From contig CACCHS010000003.1 of the NCBI GenBank assembly GCA_902545825.1, positions 1 to 55,781 on the forward strand: a DNA stretch of 55,781 nt, given 5' to 3'. Origin of the DNA: an uncultured Pelagibacteraceae bacterium (lineage in GTDB: Bacteria; Pseudomonadota; Alphaproteobacteria; Pelagibacterales; Pelagibacteraceae). The notes under the pieces were generated by a model. The model saw nothing but the letters and a program-made list of their open reading frames with translations. It was not told the DNA's origin and ran no database searches. Of the stretch, positions 1 through 10,465 are shown piece after piece. Within the stretch, counting starts at the first letter, position 1; each line of letters starts with the position of its first letter. Made by a program: the position numbers and the translations under genes.

Positions 1-1542
1 TCCACCCTCCCAAATTGGACCTTCTGCCATATAAATATAAGGTTTGTTTAATTCTGGTGGAACGAATAAACCATACTCATAATCACTCAAATTTTTTAAA
101 ATATTCGCAGATAAATTGCTTTTCACATCGCTTATATCATTCGGTGACCAATCAAATTTTGTAATTTGTTCAGGTTTTTTGATCTGTATTTGATATGGAG
201 AAACTATTTCACTGTTAATTTTTGAATTTGGCGCTTTAACATAATTAATATCAAAAATAGGTCTGCCTGTTGATCTTTCCAACATTAATATATTTCCTAC
301 TTTAGTTGCGCTTACAACCGCTTCATAATCTTTATTTTCAATTCTTAATTTTGCTAAGATTGGAGGAAAAGCAACATCTAAATTCCATAAATCGTGAAAT
401 GTTTCTTTAAATCTCCACTTTACTTTTTTTTCAATTAAATCAACTGCTATAATACTGTTGCTGCCTTCGTTAATACCTTGTCTTTTTACACCATATATTT
501 TTGGTCTTGGATTTCCTGTGCCAAAATAAATTATTCCTCTTTTTTCATCTAAAGACATTCCTCCCCAAGGAAGTGCACCCAAATAATTTTTTCTATCAAA
601 TATTTTTATTTCTATTTTTTTTTCACCTGTTTCGGTATCAAAACCGTAGACTACGTTTCTTGAAACAACTATTAAATTATCTTTAAAAATCACTGGTGAA
701 AAAGCTGTCCATGCTTCTACCGAACCATTAATCCCAAAAGAATTTTGGATTTTACCAGATTTTGCTTCAATTTTAAAAATATTTGAACCAATACCAATGT
801 AAAGGTTTTCATTATTATTTAAATCAATCTCAGCAATAAATCCTCTCATACTTGGGTTATGTAACAATTCTTTTTCCCAAAGAACTTGACCATTTTCAGC
901 ACTTAATGCAATTAACCTGAGATCAGCAGATACATAAATAATTTTCCCATTAATATATACTGGTGATGTTTCAACCAATCTTTTCCATTTTGATGGTTTG
1001 CTTTTTACATCTAATGAAACATGCTTCCATGCTAATTGAGGTTTTTTATTGTCATTAATTTCACCAATATTTATTTCATTATAAAATTTTGTACTTGAAT
1101 GATCTTTGTTCTGTCTAAAGTAGTAACTGTATGATTTTGAGTATTCTAAAAAATTTGTATCTGATTTGAATTGTTTATCATTAATAACACCGAGCATTCC
1201 ATTTTTTGCTAAATTTATAACATTCTCGAATAACTCATTTTGTCTAGACTCATAATCATTTGCTTCTCCTAATTCTAAAATATCTTTATCATATCTCCCA
1301 AAATAATGCCTATTAACATCTGATAAGATAGAAAATAATCTCGGCATTTTTTGCAAAATAATACTCTTTGTACTTTTAAGGTAACAAGGTCTTACATTTG
1401 TGTAACCAAAATCTTTATAGCTTTTAATAACCTTATTTAAATTTAAACATTTATTATCGATTACTAAGTAGAATAAGGTCAACAGGAATAAAAGAATTGT
1501 CGAGATAAATATTTTTTTATTATTTTTAAAAAAATCAATCAT
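1..1542 (-). CDS. PQQ-dependent (quinoprotein glucose dehydrogenase-like) beta-propeller dehydrogenase, partial (C-terminus beyond window)
   Basis: Reverse-strand frame open from ATG at 1542 to window edge; one N-terminal TM segment (KKIFISTILLFLLTLFYLVI), then PQQ-propeller motifs (LIALSAENGQVLWEKE, GTGNPRPK, WNLDVAFPPIL). Missing from ORF track because it runs off the edge. Confidence 0.82.
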   Translation of the reverse strand, partial: MIDFFKNNKKIFISTILLFLLTLFYLVIDNKCLNLNKVIKSYKDFGYTNVRPCYLKSTKSIILQKMPRLFSILSDVNRHYFGRYDKDILELGEANDYESRQNELFENVINLAKNGMLGVINDKQFKSDTNFLEYSKSYSYYFRQNKDHSSTKFYNEINIGEINDNKKPQLAWKHVSLDVKSKPSKWKRLVETSPVYINGKIIYVSADLRLIALSAENGQVLWEKELLHNPSMRGFIAEIDLNNNENLYIGIGSNIFKIEAKSGKIQNSFGINGSVEAWTAFSPVIFKDNLIVVSRNVVYGFDTETGEKKIEIKIFDRKNYLGALPWGGMSLDEKRGIIYFGTGNPRPKIYGVKRQGINEGSNSIIAVDLIEKKVKWRFKETFHDLWNLDVAFPPILAKLRIENKDYEAVVSATKVGNILMLERSTGRPIFDINYVKAPNSKINSEIVSPYQIQIKKPEQITKFDWSPNDISDVKSNLSANILKNLSDYEYGLFVPPELNKPYIYMAEGPIWEGG

Positions 1543-1549
1543 TAGAAAA

Positions 1550-2296
1550 TTAATTAATAATATCAATTTTTTTATTATTAACAAATTTTAAAATTTCAGA
1601 GTTGCAAATATCAATTTTATTTTGATCTGTACCTCTTAGAACAAGAGATACACCTAATTTTCCAGCCCTAAAAAATGGATAACTTCCAATTTCAACTTCA
1701 GAATTTTTATTTTGTACTTCCGTTAAGGATTTTGCGATTTCACTTTCTACTGTTCTTAAATTTATTGTGTGGCTTAAAATTGGTTCTCCTCCAGTAATTT
1801 TATTCTGTATTCCACCAAGCATAGCTTTAAGAATTGAGGGGACACCCGGTAAACAAAAAACATTTTCAACATAAAAACCCGGCGCTCCACTAGTTGGGTT
1901 TAGTATTAAATTAGCGTCAACTGGCATCCATGCCATTTTTTGTCTTCCTTCATTAAATTCTCCTGGATTGTAATATTTTTCCAATATACTGAAAGCCTCT
2001 TTGTGTGCGCCATACGAGATATTAAAAGCTTCAGAAATTGACTCTGACGTTATGTCATCGTGAGTTGGTCCAATACCTCCTGATGTAAAAACGTATTTAA
2101 ATTTATTTCTAAAAAGGTTGACTGTTTCAATAATCGTAATTTTTTTATCTGGAATTACTCTTACCTCCTCGACTTTAATTCCCAATGAATTAAGCCATGT
2201 TGCAAGTGTACTTGTATTTGTATCTTTTGTTCTGCCTGATAAAATCTCATTACCAATTATTATTATTCCAGCATTTATATCTTTTTTATTTGTCAT
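1550..2296 (-). CDS. CinA-like / molybdopterin-binding domain protein
   Basis: ITIGNEILSGRTKDTN-type N-terminus and TSGGIGPTHDDIT motif of MoCF/CinA N-terminal domain; no C-terminal deamidase domain. Confidence 0.85.
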   Translation of the reverse strand: MTNKKDINAGIIIIGNEILSGRTKDTNTSTLATWLNSLGIKVEEVRVIPDKKITIIETVNLFRNKFKYVFTSGGIGPTHDDITSESISEAFNISYGAHKEAFSILEKYYNPGEFNEGRQKMAWMPVDANLILNPTSGAPGFYVENVFCLPGVPSILKAMLGGIQNKITGGEPILSHTINLRTVESEIAKSLTEVQNKNSEVEIGSYPFFRAGKLGVSLVLRGTDQNKIDICNSEILKFVNNKKIDIIN

Positions 2297-2318
2297 TTCT
2301 TAATATAAGTAAATTAAT

Positions 2319-3005
2319 ATGAAATTTACCAGTACTTTAATTAAAGGCAAATTAATCAAGCGATATAAAAGATTTTTTGCTGATATAAAAGTAAATAATT
2401 CAACTGTAACAGCACACTGTCCAAATACGGGATCGATGCTAGGATTATTGGATAAAAACAACGAAGCCTGGATTAGTAAAGCAGATGAACCTAATAGAAA
2501 GTTAAAATATACTTTAGAGATGATTAGCTCAAATAAATTATTAATTGGGGTTAATACACATCGTGCTAATCGAATAGTAGAACACGCTTTAAGAAATAGA
2601 TTAATTCAAGAATTTAAATCAATTAAAAATATTAAACCTGAGTTTAAATTTTCTAAAGATACAAGATTTGATTTCCTATGTGATAATAAAATTTTAGAGG
2701 TTAAAAATGTTACTTTTACAAGAGAGAAAAGTTTAGCAGAGTTCCCTGATGCTGTTACTTCAAGAGGAAGTAAACACTTAGTAAAATTGATAGATTCTAT
2801 AAGAAAAAATTATGTACCTTACGTCTTATTTTTAACTCAAATTCAAGGTATAAATAACTTTAGAATAGCTAAAGATATTGATGATAATTACTTTCAAAAT
2901 TATTTAAAAGCTAAAAAAACTGGAGTGAAATTTTTAGCATATAGATGTCATTTAAGTTCTAAAGAAATAAAAATTGAAAAAAAAATTAAAATAATTGATG
3001 AATAA
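2319..3005 (+). CDS. sfsA: SfsA family DNA-binding/sugar fermentation stimulation protein
   Basis: HCPNTGSMLGLL, FPDAVTSRGSKHL motifs, 228 aa. Confidence 0.9.
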   Translation: MKFTSTLIKGKLIKRYKRFFADIKVNNSTVTAHCPNTGSMLGLLDKNNEAWISKADEPNRKLKYTLEMISSNKLLIGVNTHRANRIVEHALRNRLIQEFKSIKNIKPEFKFSKDTRFDFLCDNKILEVKNVTFTREKSLAEFPDAVTSRGSKHLVKLIDSIRKNYVPYVLFLTQIQGINNFRIAKDIDDNYFQNYLKAKKTGVKFLAYRCHLSSKEIKIEKKIKIIDE

Positions 3006-3771
3006 TTATTCTGAAAAATTTGAAAAAATGAGAGTTGCTGGAAAGCTAGCTGCTGAATGTTTAGATATGATTACAGATCATATTAAACCAGGCATAACTA
3101 CAAATAAAATTGATAATTTATGTTACGAGTTTATAAGAGACAATGGAGGATACTCTGCCCCTCTATATTATAGAGGATTTGAAAAATCTTTGTGTACATC
3201 ATTAAATCACGTTATCTGCCATGGTATTCCTTCAGATAGAGAGCTTGAAGAAAACGATATCTTAAATATTGATGTTACAACGATAGTAGATGGTTATCAT
3301 GGGGATACTAGCAGGATGTTTACTGTTGGTGAAATTTCTATAAAAGCAAAAAATTTAATTGATGCCACTTATAACTCACTAATGAATGCAACAAAAATTC
3401 TTAAGCCAGGTATAAAATTAGGAGACATTGGATACGAAATCCAGTCCTATGTTGAGGCTAAAGGCTTTAGTGTTGTGAGAGATTTTTGTGGACACGGAAT
3501 TAGTAATATATTTCACGAACCACCAAATGTTCTGCATTATGGAAAAAAAAATACTGGAAATGAATTACAACCTGGAATGACTTTTACAATTGAGCCTATG
3601 ATAAATTCAGGAAAATATGATGCCAAAGTTCTTAAAGACGGATGGACAGCTGTTACAAAAGATAAATCTTTATCTGCACAATTTGAGCATACAGTAGGAA
3701 TAACCGAAAATGGTTATGAAATTTTCACAGAATCTGTTAAAGGTTATAAAAAGCCCCCATATAATAAATGA
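2995..3771 (+). CDS. map: Type I methionine aminopeptidase
   Basis: NHVICHGIPSDR, DGYHGDTSRMF, GHGISNIFHEPPNV, FTIEPM motifs. Confidence 0.95.
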   Translation: MMNNYSEKFEKMRVAGKLAAECLDMITDHIKPGITTNKIDNLCYEFIRDNGGYSAPLYYRGFEKSLCTSLNHVICHGIPSDRELEENDILNIDVTTIVDGYHGDTSRMFTVGEISIKAKNLIDATYNSLMNATKILKPGIKLGDIGYEIQSYVEAKGFSVVRDFCGHGISNIFHEPPNVLHYGKKNTGNELQPGMTFTIEPMINSGKYDAKVLKDGWTAVTKDKSLSAQFEHTVGITENGYEIFTESVKGYKKPPYNK

Positions 3772-5060
3772 TATCAAGATATTCAAGAAAAGAGTTAGTA
3801 AATATTTGGTCTGAGGAAAACAAATATAAAATTTGGTTAGATGTTGAAATTGCTGCGGCGCAGGCAATGGAAAAACATAAAATAATTCCTAAAGGTGTTT
3901 CATCAGTTGTTAAAAGAAAAGGAAAAATTAATGTTAAAAGGATTCATCAAATTGAATCAAAGGTCAAACATGATGTAATCGCATTTTTGACATCAATTAC
4001 AGAAAAGGCTGGTTACAATGCTCGATACTTGCATCAAGGTATGACTTCGTCTGATGTATTAGATACTAGTTTCAACATTCAATTAGTTCAATCTGGAAAA
4101 ATATTATTAAGTGATATTGATAGAATTTTATCTGTCCTTAAAAAAAAAGCGCTTAAATACAAATTTACTCCATGCATAGGGAGAAGTCACGGTATACATG
4201 CTGAACCGATTACTTTTGGTTTGAAGTTAGCTTCTTATTATGAGGAGTTCAAAAGAAATAAAAAACGTCTACAAAGCGCAATTCATGAAGTCTCTACATG
4301 TGCAATCTCAGGTGCTGTTGGAACATTTGCCAATATTGATCCTAGGGTTGAGGTTTATGTCTCCAAAAAACTAAAACTAAGACCTGAACCAATTTCAACA
4401 CAAGTTATTCCAAGGGATCGACATGCATATTATTTTTCGATACTAGGTATAATTGCTGGATCTATTGAGAGAATTGCTACCGAAATAAGACATTTACAAA
4501 GATCTGAAGTTTACGAACTGCAAGAATATTTTTCAAAAGATCAAAAAGGTTCTTCTGCTATGCCTCATAAAAAAAATCCAATCTTGAGCGAAAATTTAAC
4601 TGGTCTTGCAAGAATAGTTCGTAGTCATGTAACTCCTGCACTAGAAAATATTGCGCTTTGGCATGAAAGAGACATCTCTCACTCAAGTGTTGAAAGAAGC
4701 ATTGGTCCAGACTCAAATATAACTCTGGATTTTGCATTAGTTAGATTGGCAAATCTTTTGGGCAATATGATTGTGTATCCAAAAAAAATGATAAAAAATT
4801 TAAATTTGACAAATGGTGTTGTTTTTTCACAAGAAGTAATGCTTGAACTTACAAAGGTTGGTTTTACAAGAGAAAAAGCTTATAGCATGGTTCAAAAGCA
4901 TGCAAAAATAAGTATCTCTAAGAATATAAACTTAATTGATTTATTGAAAAAAGATAGATTAATTTACTCAAAAATATCAAATAAAAAAATGGATAGTATT
5001 TTTAAATATTCAAAACATCTGAAAAATATAAACTATATTTTTAAAAGAGTTTTTAAATAA
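3768..5060 (+). CDS. purB: Adenylosuccinate lyase
   Basis: Signature SSAMPHKKNPI; TSSDVLDTS; pur gene context. Confidence 0.95.
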   Translation: MISRYSRKELVNIWSEENKYKIWLDVEIAAAQAMEKHKIIPKGVSSVVKRKGKINVKRIHQIESKVKHDVIAFLTSITEKAGYNARYLHQGMTSSDVLDTSFNIQLVQSGKILLSDIDRILSVLKKKALKYKFTPCIGRSHGIHAEPITFGLKLASYYEEFKRNKKRLQSAIHEVSTCAISGAVGTFANIDPRVEVYVSKKLKLRPEPISTQVIPRDRHAYYFSILGIIAGSIERIATEIRHLQRSEVYELQEYFSKDQKGSSAMPHKKNPILSENLTGLARIVRSHVTPALENIALWHERDISHSSVERSIGPDSNITLDFALVRLANLLGNMIVYPKKMIKNLNLTNGVVFSQEVMLELTKVGFTREKAYSMVQKHAKISISKNINLIDLLKKDRLIYSKISNKKMDSIFKYSKHLKNINYIFKRVFK

Positions 5061-5842
5061 TGAAAAAAGGTAAAAAATTATATGAAGGAAAAGCTAAAAT
5101 AATTTATGCCTGTGCTGAAAAAAATTTAGTCATTCAACATTTTAAAGATGATGCAACAGCATTTAATAATCAGAAAAAATCTGTCATTGAAGGCAAAGGT
5201 ATTTTGAATAATAGAATTTCTGAGCATATACTCACTTGCTTAAGTCAAGCTGGTATTAAAAATCATTTGGTTAAACGTATCAATATGAGAGAACAATTGA
5301 TTAAATACGTAAGTATAATTCCAATAGAGTTTATAGTAAGAAATATTGCAACAGGTTCACTGACTAAGAGGCTTGGGATCGAGGAAGGGACCGTTTTAGA
5401 TAACCCCTTAATAGAGTATTGTTTAAAAGATGATAAATTGGGTGATCCACTGATATCAAAGGAACATATTTTAACTTTCAAGTGGGCCACCAAAAAAGAA
5501 ATTGAAAAAATTGATAAGCAATTAAATAGAATTAATGATTTTCTTGTTGGAATGTTTAGAGGAGTGGGAATTAAGTTGGTAGATTTTAAAGTTGAATTTG
5601 GAAGATTAAAAAATAGTAATGAAGTTATTTTGGCAGACGAAATAAGTCCTGATACATGTAGGCTCTGGGATATGAATACCGATAAAAAATTAGATAAAGA
5701 TAGATTTAGAAATAATTTAGGTAATTTAGTTGAAGCTTATCAAGATGTGGCAAGAAGACTTGGTATTCTTCATGAGCAATCAAATATAAGACCAATAAAG
5801 TTTCCAAGACCAAAAGCTGTAAAACTAAAAAAAAATAAATGA
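5060..5842 (+). CDS. purC: Phosphoribosylaminoimidazole-succinocarboxamide synthase
   Basis: LYEGKAKIIY, EFIVRNIATGSL, DEISPDTCRLWD motifs. Confidence 0.96.
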   Translation: MKKGKKLYEGKAKIIYACAEKNLVIQHFKDDATAFNNQKKSVIEGKGILNNRISEHILTCLSQAGIKNHLVKRINMREQLIKYVSIIPIEFIVRNIATGSLTKRLGIEEGTVLDNPLIEYCLKDDKLGDPLISKEHILTFKWATKKEIEKIDKQLNRINDFLVGMFRGVGIKLVDFKVEFGRLKNSNEVILADEISPDTCRLWDMNTDKKLDKDRFRNNLGNLVEAYQDVARRLGILHEQSNIRPIKFPRPKAVKLKKNK

Positions 5843-6072
5843 AAATTAAAGTCGTTGTAACTTTAAAAAATGGAGTTTTAGACCCTCAAGGTAAAGCGAT
5901 ACAACAAACCCTCAATGGTATGGGATATTCAAATGTTCAAGGTGTAAGACAGGGAAAATTCTTTGATTTAGAAATTGCAGAAAATGATGAGGCTAAAGCT
6001 AAAGCTGTAGCTGAAGAAATGTGCAAAAAATTATTAGCAAACCTAGTAATCGAGGATTTTAAAATTTTATAA
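5839..6072 (+). CDS. purS: FGAM synthase subunit PurS
   Basis: 77 aa; VTLKNGVLDPQGKAI, VRQGKFFDLEI; between purC and purQ. Confidence 0.95.
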   Translation: MKIKVVVTLKNGVLDPQGKAIQQTLNGMGYSNVQGVRQGKFFDLEIAENDEAKAKAVAEEMCKKLLANLVIEDFKIL

Positions 6073-6078
6073 ATAGTA

Positions 6079-6765
6079 ATGAAATCTTCAGTAATTATAT
6101 TTCCTGGCTCTAATTGTGATAGAGACATGGATGTAGCCCTAAAAAAATTTGGTTTTAAAAATACGATGGTATGGCACAACGATGATAAACTTCCAAAAAG
6201 CGATTTAATAGTTCTTCCAGGAGGCTTTTCATATGGTGATTATTTAAGGTGCGGGAGCATAGCTGGTAAAAGTAAAATTATTAATTCTGTCATTGATTTT
6301 GCAAAAACAGGTGGATTAGTTTTGGGAATTTGTAATGGCTTTCAAATATTAACTGAAACTGGACTATTGCCTGGTGTCCTTCTACAAAATAAGAATATTG
6401 AGTTTATTTGTAAAAATGTATTCGTTAAAATAAATGATAAGAATAATAAATATTTCAATAAAATTAATAAAGAAATTCTTGAACTTCATATCGCTCACAA
6501 TGAAGGAAACTACTTTTGTTCAGACGATGAGTTAAAGGAAATTGAAAATAATAATCAAATTGCTGCTTACTATTGTGATGAAAAAGGTAATTGTGATAAC
6601 GACTCAAATCCAAATGGAGCGCTTAAAAATATAGCGGGAATATTAAATAAAGAAAAAAATATTTTAGGAATGATGCCTCATCCTGAAAGAATGATTGATA
6701 AATATCTTTCTGGTGAAGATGGGTCAATTTTTTTTAAAAACTTACTTAAAAATTTAAAGATATGA
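6079..6765 (+). CDS. purQ: FGAM synthase glutaminase subunit PurQ
   Basis: FPGSNCDRD, LPGGFSYGDYLRCG, GICNGFQIL, MMPHPER. Confidence 0.96.
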   Translation: MKSSVIIFPGSNCDRDMDVALKKFGFKNTMVWHNDDKLPKSDLIVLPGGFSYGDYLRCGSIAGKSKIINSVIDFAKTGGLVLGICNGFQILTETGLLPGVLLQNKNIEFICKNVFVKINDKNNKYFNKINKEILELHIAHNEGNYFCSDDELKEIENNNQIAAYYCDEKGNCDNDSNPNGALKNIAGILNKEKNILGMMPHPERMIDKYLSGEDGSIFFKNLLKNLKI

Positions 6766-8954
6766 CTGTTAACGAAAAAGTTGCAATCGATCACGGATTA
6801 AAAAAGGATGAATACAAAAAAATTTGCGATCTTCTTAAAAGAACACCAAACATAACTGAATTAGCAATCTTTTCAGCAATGTGGAATGAACATTGTTCAT
6901 ACAAATCATCAAGAAAACATCTTAAAAACTTACATACAAAAGGAAAAAAAGTTATTCAAGGGCCAGGTGAAAACGCTGGTGTAATAGATATTGGTGATGA
7001 TGATGCAATAGTATTTAAGATAGAAAGTCATAATCATCCATCATTTATTGAACCATATCAAGGTGCTGCTACAGGTGTTGGAGGTATTATGAGAGATGTT
7101 TTCACTATGGGAGCAAGACCTATTGCAAATCTAAATTCAATCCATTTTGGCTCACCTCAACACAAAAAAACAAAAAATTTACTGAGAGGAGTTGTAAAAG
7201 GTATTGGTGGCTATGGTAATTGTATAGGGGTACCAACAATTGCTGGCCAAACGAATTTTGATGATTCGTATAACGGAAATATTTTAGTAAATGCAATGAC
7301 TCTTGGTCTTGTAAATAAAAAAAAAATTTTTTACTCAAAAGCAGCAGGAATTAATAAACCAGTTATTTATGTTGGATCAAAAACTGGAAGAGACGGTATA
7401 CACGGTGCAAGTATGGCATCTGCAGTTTTTGATGACAAAATAGAGGAAAAAAAACCAACTGTTCAAGTTGGTGATCCCTTTACTGAAAAACTTTTATTGG
7501 AAGCATGTCTTGAATTGATGGCAGACGACTCGATAATTTCAATTCAAGACATGGGTGCAGCTGGATTGACATCCTCAAGCGTAGAAATGGCATCAAAAGG
7601 AAAACTTGGTATAGAACTAAACTTAAATAAGGTTCCATGCAGAGAAGAAAAGATGAGTCCATATGAAATCATGTTATCAGAAAGTCAAGAAAGAATGCTT
7701 ATAGTTTTGGAAAGTGGTAAAGAAGAAAAGGCTAAAAAAATTTTTGATAAGTGGGACCTTGATTTTGCAATTATAGGAAAAACTACAAACTCAAAAAAAA
7801 TTGAATTATATTTTGATGAGGAAAAAGTCTGTGACATACCTATAGACTTTTTAGCTGAAAATGCTCCTGTATATGATAGAAAGTGGAAAAAAATTAAACT
7901 CCCTCAAAGTATTAAATTTAAAAAACAAGAGTTTAAATCTTTAAAGATTGAAAATTGTTTGAAAAAATTATTATCACATCAAAATATATGTGACAAACAA
8001 TGGATTTGGGATCAATATGATCATACAGTAATGGGAGATACTATTCAAAAACCAGGGGGAGACTCCGGCGTTGTAAGAATTCATGGAACGTCTAAGGCAG
8101 TAGCCGCATCCGTAGACTCATCAGCTTTATATTGTTTTGCCCACCCTTTATCTGGAGGAAAACAGATTGTATGTGAAAGTTGGAGAAATTTAATTTCTGT
8201 CGGTGCAGAGCCAATCGCAATTACAAATTGTTTAAATTTTGGAAATCCAGAAAAAGAAAAAAATATGGGAGAATTTGTTGAGTGTGTTCAGGGCATATCT
8301 GAAGCTTGTAAATATTTGGATTTCCCAGTTGTTTCTGGAAATGTGTCTTTTTATAATGAAACCAAAGATAAAGGCATTAAACCAACACCATCTATTGGAG
8401 GAGTGGGTATTATAAAAGATTATAAGAATATGATTTCAATGGATTTAAAAAATAGCGGAAACATAGTTTTGGTAATTGGAAAAACTATTGGACATTTAGA
8501 ACAAAGTATATTCGCAAGGGAAATTTTGTCTGAAAAAAAAGGACCCCCACCCGAAGTAAATCTATTTAATGAAAAAAATAACGGTTTAACAGTCTTAAAA
8601 ATGATGAATGAGAAACTAGTAGAGTCATGTCATGATATTTCATTAGGAGGAATATTAGTTGCAATTTCTAAAATGTGTATAAAAAGTAAAAAAGGTTTTA
8701 AGCTTAACCAGCTTAAAGGTTTGGTTAATAAATTTGAGTATTTTTTTGGAGAAGACCAGGCCAGGTATTTAATAGAGATTCGTAAAGAAAATTTATCAAA
8801 GGCAGACAAAATTTTAAAAGGTAATTCTGTGCATTATGATGAGTTAGGATCCGTAATTGATAAGAATATTGAATTTTCTGATGAGATTAAATTGTCAATT
8901 GACGATTTAGAAAAGAGCTATAAAAACTGGCTAAGAAAGTATATGGTAAATTAA
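6762..8954 (+). CDS. purL: FGAM synthase subunit PurL (small-type)
   Basis: 730 aa; MWNEHCSYKSS, KIESHNHPSFIEPYQGAATGVGG, SVGAEPIAITNCLNFGNPE. Confidence 0.96.
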   Translation: MTVNEKVAIDHGLKKDEYKKICDLLKRTPNITELAIFSAMWNEHCSYKSSRKHLKNLHTKGKKVIQGPGENAGVIDIGDDDAIVFKIESHNHPSFIEPYQGAATGVGGIMRDVFTMGARPIANLNSIHFGSPQHKKTKNLLRGVVKGIGGYGNCIGVPTIAGQTNFDDSYNGNILVNAMTLGLVNKKKIFYSKAAGINKPVIYVGSKTGRDGIHGASMASAVFDDKIEEKKPTVQVGDPFTEKLLLEACLELMADDSIISIQDMGAAGLTSSSVEMASKGKLGIELNLNKVPCREEKMSPYEIMLSESQERMLIVLESGKEEKAKKIFDKWDLDFAIIGKTTNSKKIELYFDEEKVCDIPIDFLAENAPVYDRKWKKIKLPQSIKFKKQEFKSLKIENCLKKLLSHQNICDKQWIWDQYDHTVMGDTIQKPGGDSGVVRIHGTSKAVAASVDSSALYCFAHPLSGGKQIVCESWRNLISVGAEPIAITNCLNFGNPEKEKNMGEFVECVQGISEACKYLDFPVVSGNVSFYNETKDKGIKPTPSIGGVGIIKDYKNMISMDLKNSGNIVLVIGKTIGHLEQSIFAREILSEKKGPPPEVNLFNEKNNGLTVLKMMNEKLVESCHDISLGGILVAISKMCIKSKKGFKLNQLKGLVNKFEYFFGEDQARYLIEIRKENLSKADKILKGNSVHYDELGSVIDKNIEFSDEIKLSIDDLEKSYKNWLRKYMVN

Positions 8955-9199
8955 TGGCAATGCAGTTAAAAGAAATTGAAGTTTTAATAAAAGAATCTTT
9001 TCCTGATGCAATCATAGAAATTCAAGATCTAGCTGGTGATGGTAACCATTACTCAGCAACTGTAATTTCGTCAAAATTTGTAGGAAAAACTAAAATTCAA
9101 CAACATAAAATGGTATATGACTCATTAAGAGGTAAAATGGGTAATGAGTTACATGCTCTAGCTTTAAAAACTAAGGAGAAAGATGGATCAGCAAGTTAA
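8954..9199 (+). CDS. bolA: BolA family protein
   Basis: 81 aa; GDGNHYSATVISSKFVGKTKIQQHKMVYDSL; adjacent to monothiol glutaredoxin. Confidence 0.9.
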   Translation: MAMQLKEIEVLIKESFPDAIIEIQDLAGDGNHYSATVISSKFVGKTKIQQHKMVYDSLRGKMGNELHALALKTKEKDGSAS

Positions 9200-9509
9200 A
9201 GAAAAAATTGAAAATGAAATATCAAATAACCAAGTTTGTTTATTTATGAAAGGTACACCAGAGGTACCTGAATGTGGTTTCTCTATGGCTGTTGTAAATA
9301 TTTTAAAATTACTAGAGGTAAATTATAAAGGAGTGAATGTTTTAGCAGATCAATCTATTCGTGAAGGAATAAAAATATATAGTGAATGGCCAACTATACC
9401 ACAATTGTATGTAAATAAAGAATTTATTGGTGGTTGTGATATTGTAAAAGAAATGTTCGAGTCTGGAGAATTAAAAAGTCTTTTTAAATCAAAAAATTTA
9501 ATTAAATGA
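9183..9509 (+). CDS. grxD: Monothiol glutaredoxin (Grx4/GrxD family)
   Basis: MKGTPEVPECGFS active site, WPTIPQLYVNKEFIGGCDI. Confidence 0.95.
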   Translation: MDQQVKEKIENEISNNQVCLFMKGTPEVPECGFSMAVVNILKLLEVNYKGVNVLADQSIREGIKIYSEWPTIPQLYVNKEFIGGCDIVKEMFESGELKSLFKSKNLIK

Positions 9510-9769
9510 GACAATACATATACAAAACTATAATAGCTGTAGTAGCTTTAATTATAGTTTTTGAGTTTACCATCGGAAAAACAATTAACAAATTTAATCA
9601 AAAAGCTGAAATAATTTTTACTAAAGAAGGAAGAAAAAATATGGTTAATTCCGTCAAAATTGAAATGCAAAAAGCAATTGATAAAGAAAATTATTTAACT
9701 GAGGATGAAAGAGTATTGATAAATAGGTTTATTTCAAAAATTAGAAATGAACTTAAATCAGTTAAATGA
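9506..9769 (+). CDS. Hypothetical single-TM protein
   Basis: 87 aa, N-terminal TM (IIAVVALIIVFEF); overlaps grxD and the next ORF by 4 bp. Confidence 0.7.
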   Translation: MRQYIYKTIIAVVALIIVFEFTIGKTINKFNQKAEIIFTKEGRKNMVNSVKIEMQKAIDKENYLTEDERVLINRFISKIRNELKSVK

Positions 9770-10464
9770 TTAATATAGTAAAAAAAGTATATAAAAAAAT
9801 TCATATAATTCAAAATATCTTTATTAAAAATAAATTTTTAATTAATAAAAAAAGTTATGCTATGGAGGGTGAGGATTTAGAAATAGTAAAAATATTAAAA
9901 AATATCAAAGATGGTTTTTATATTGATGCTGGTGGCTATCATCCATTAGATAGAAATAATACTTATCTTTTATATAAAAAAAATTGGAGAGGAATTAATA
10001 TTGATTTAAGTGAATTTTCGATAGATTTATTTAATTTTATAAGACCTGAAGATATAAACATAAATGTAGCTGTCAAAAATAGTGATGACAAAGCTATATT
10101 TTATTATCAAAAAAAACTAAGTCAATTAACAACAATTAAGAAGGAAATTGCTAAACAAAGGATGCAAGGCCATATAAAAGAAATGGAAATTAAATCTAAT
10201 AAACTAACAACTATTATAAACAATACTAAATATAAAAACAGAAAAATTGATTTTTTAAATATAGATTTAGAAGGCGCAGATTTTGAAGCACTCCAATCTT
10301 TAGATTTTAATATTTATAGGCCAAAACTAATTTGTGTTGAAATTTATGATGAGGATATTGAAAAATCTAATATAAATCTTTTTCTCAAAGATTTAGAATA
10401 TACAAGAAAATGGTCAGCTACATTTAGTCATTTGTACACCGATAATTTAATTGATTTTAACTAA
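9766..10464 (+). CDS. FkbM family methyltransferase
   Basis: FYIDAGGYHPLDRNNTYLLYKKNWRGINID and KIDFLNIDLEGADFEAL motifs. Confidence 0.8.
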   Translation: MINIVKKVYKKIHIIQNIFIKNKFLINKKSYAMEGEDLEIVKILKNIKDGFYIDAGGYHPLDRNNTYLLYKKNWRGINIDLSEFSIDLFNFIRPEDININVAVKNSDDKAIFYYQKKLSQLTTIKKEIAKQRMQGHIKEMEIKSNKLTTIINNTKYKNRKIDFLNIDLEGADFEALQSLDFNIYRPKLICVEIYDEDIEKSNINLFLKDLEYTRKWSATFSHLYTDNLIDFN

Positions 10465-10465
10465 G

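Noticed and set aside
501-686. 61-aa plus-strand ORF near left edge
   Set aside because: Lies antisense inside the partial PQQ-type dehydrogenase; Phe/Leu-rich spurious translation.
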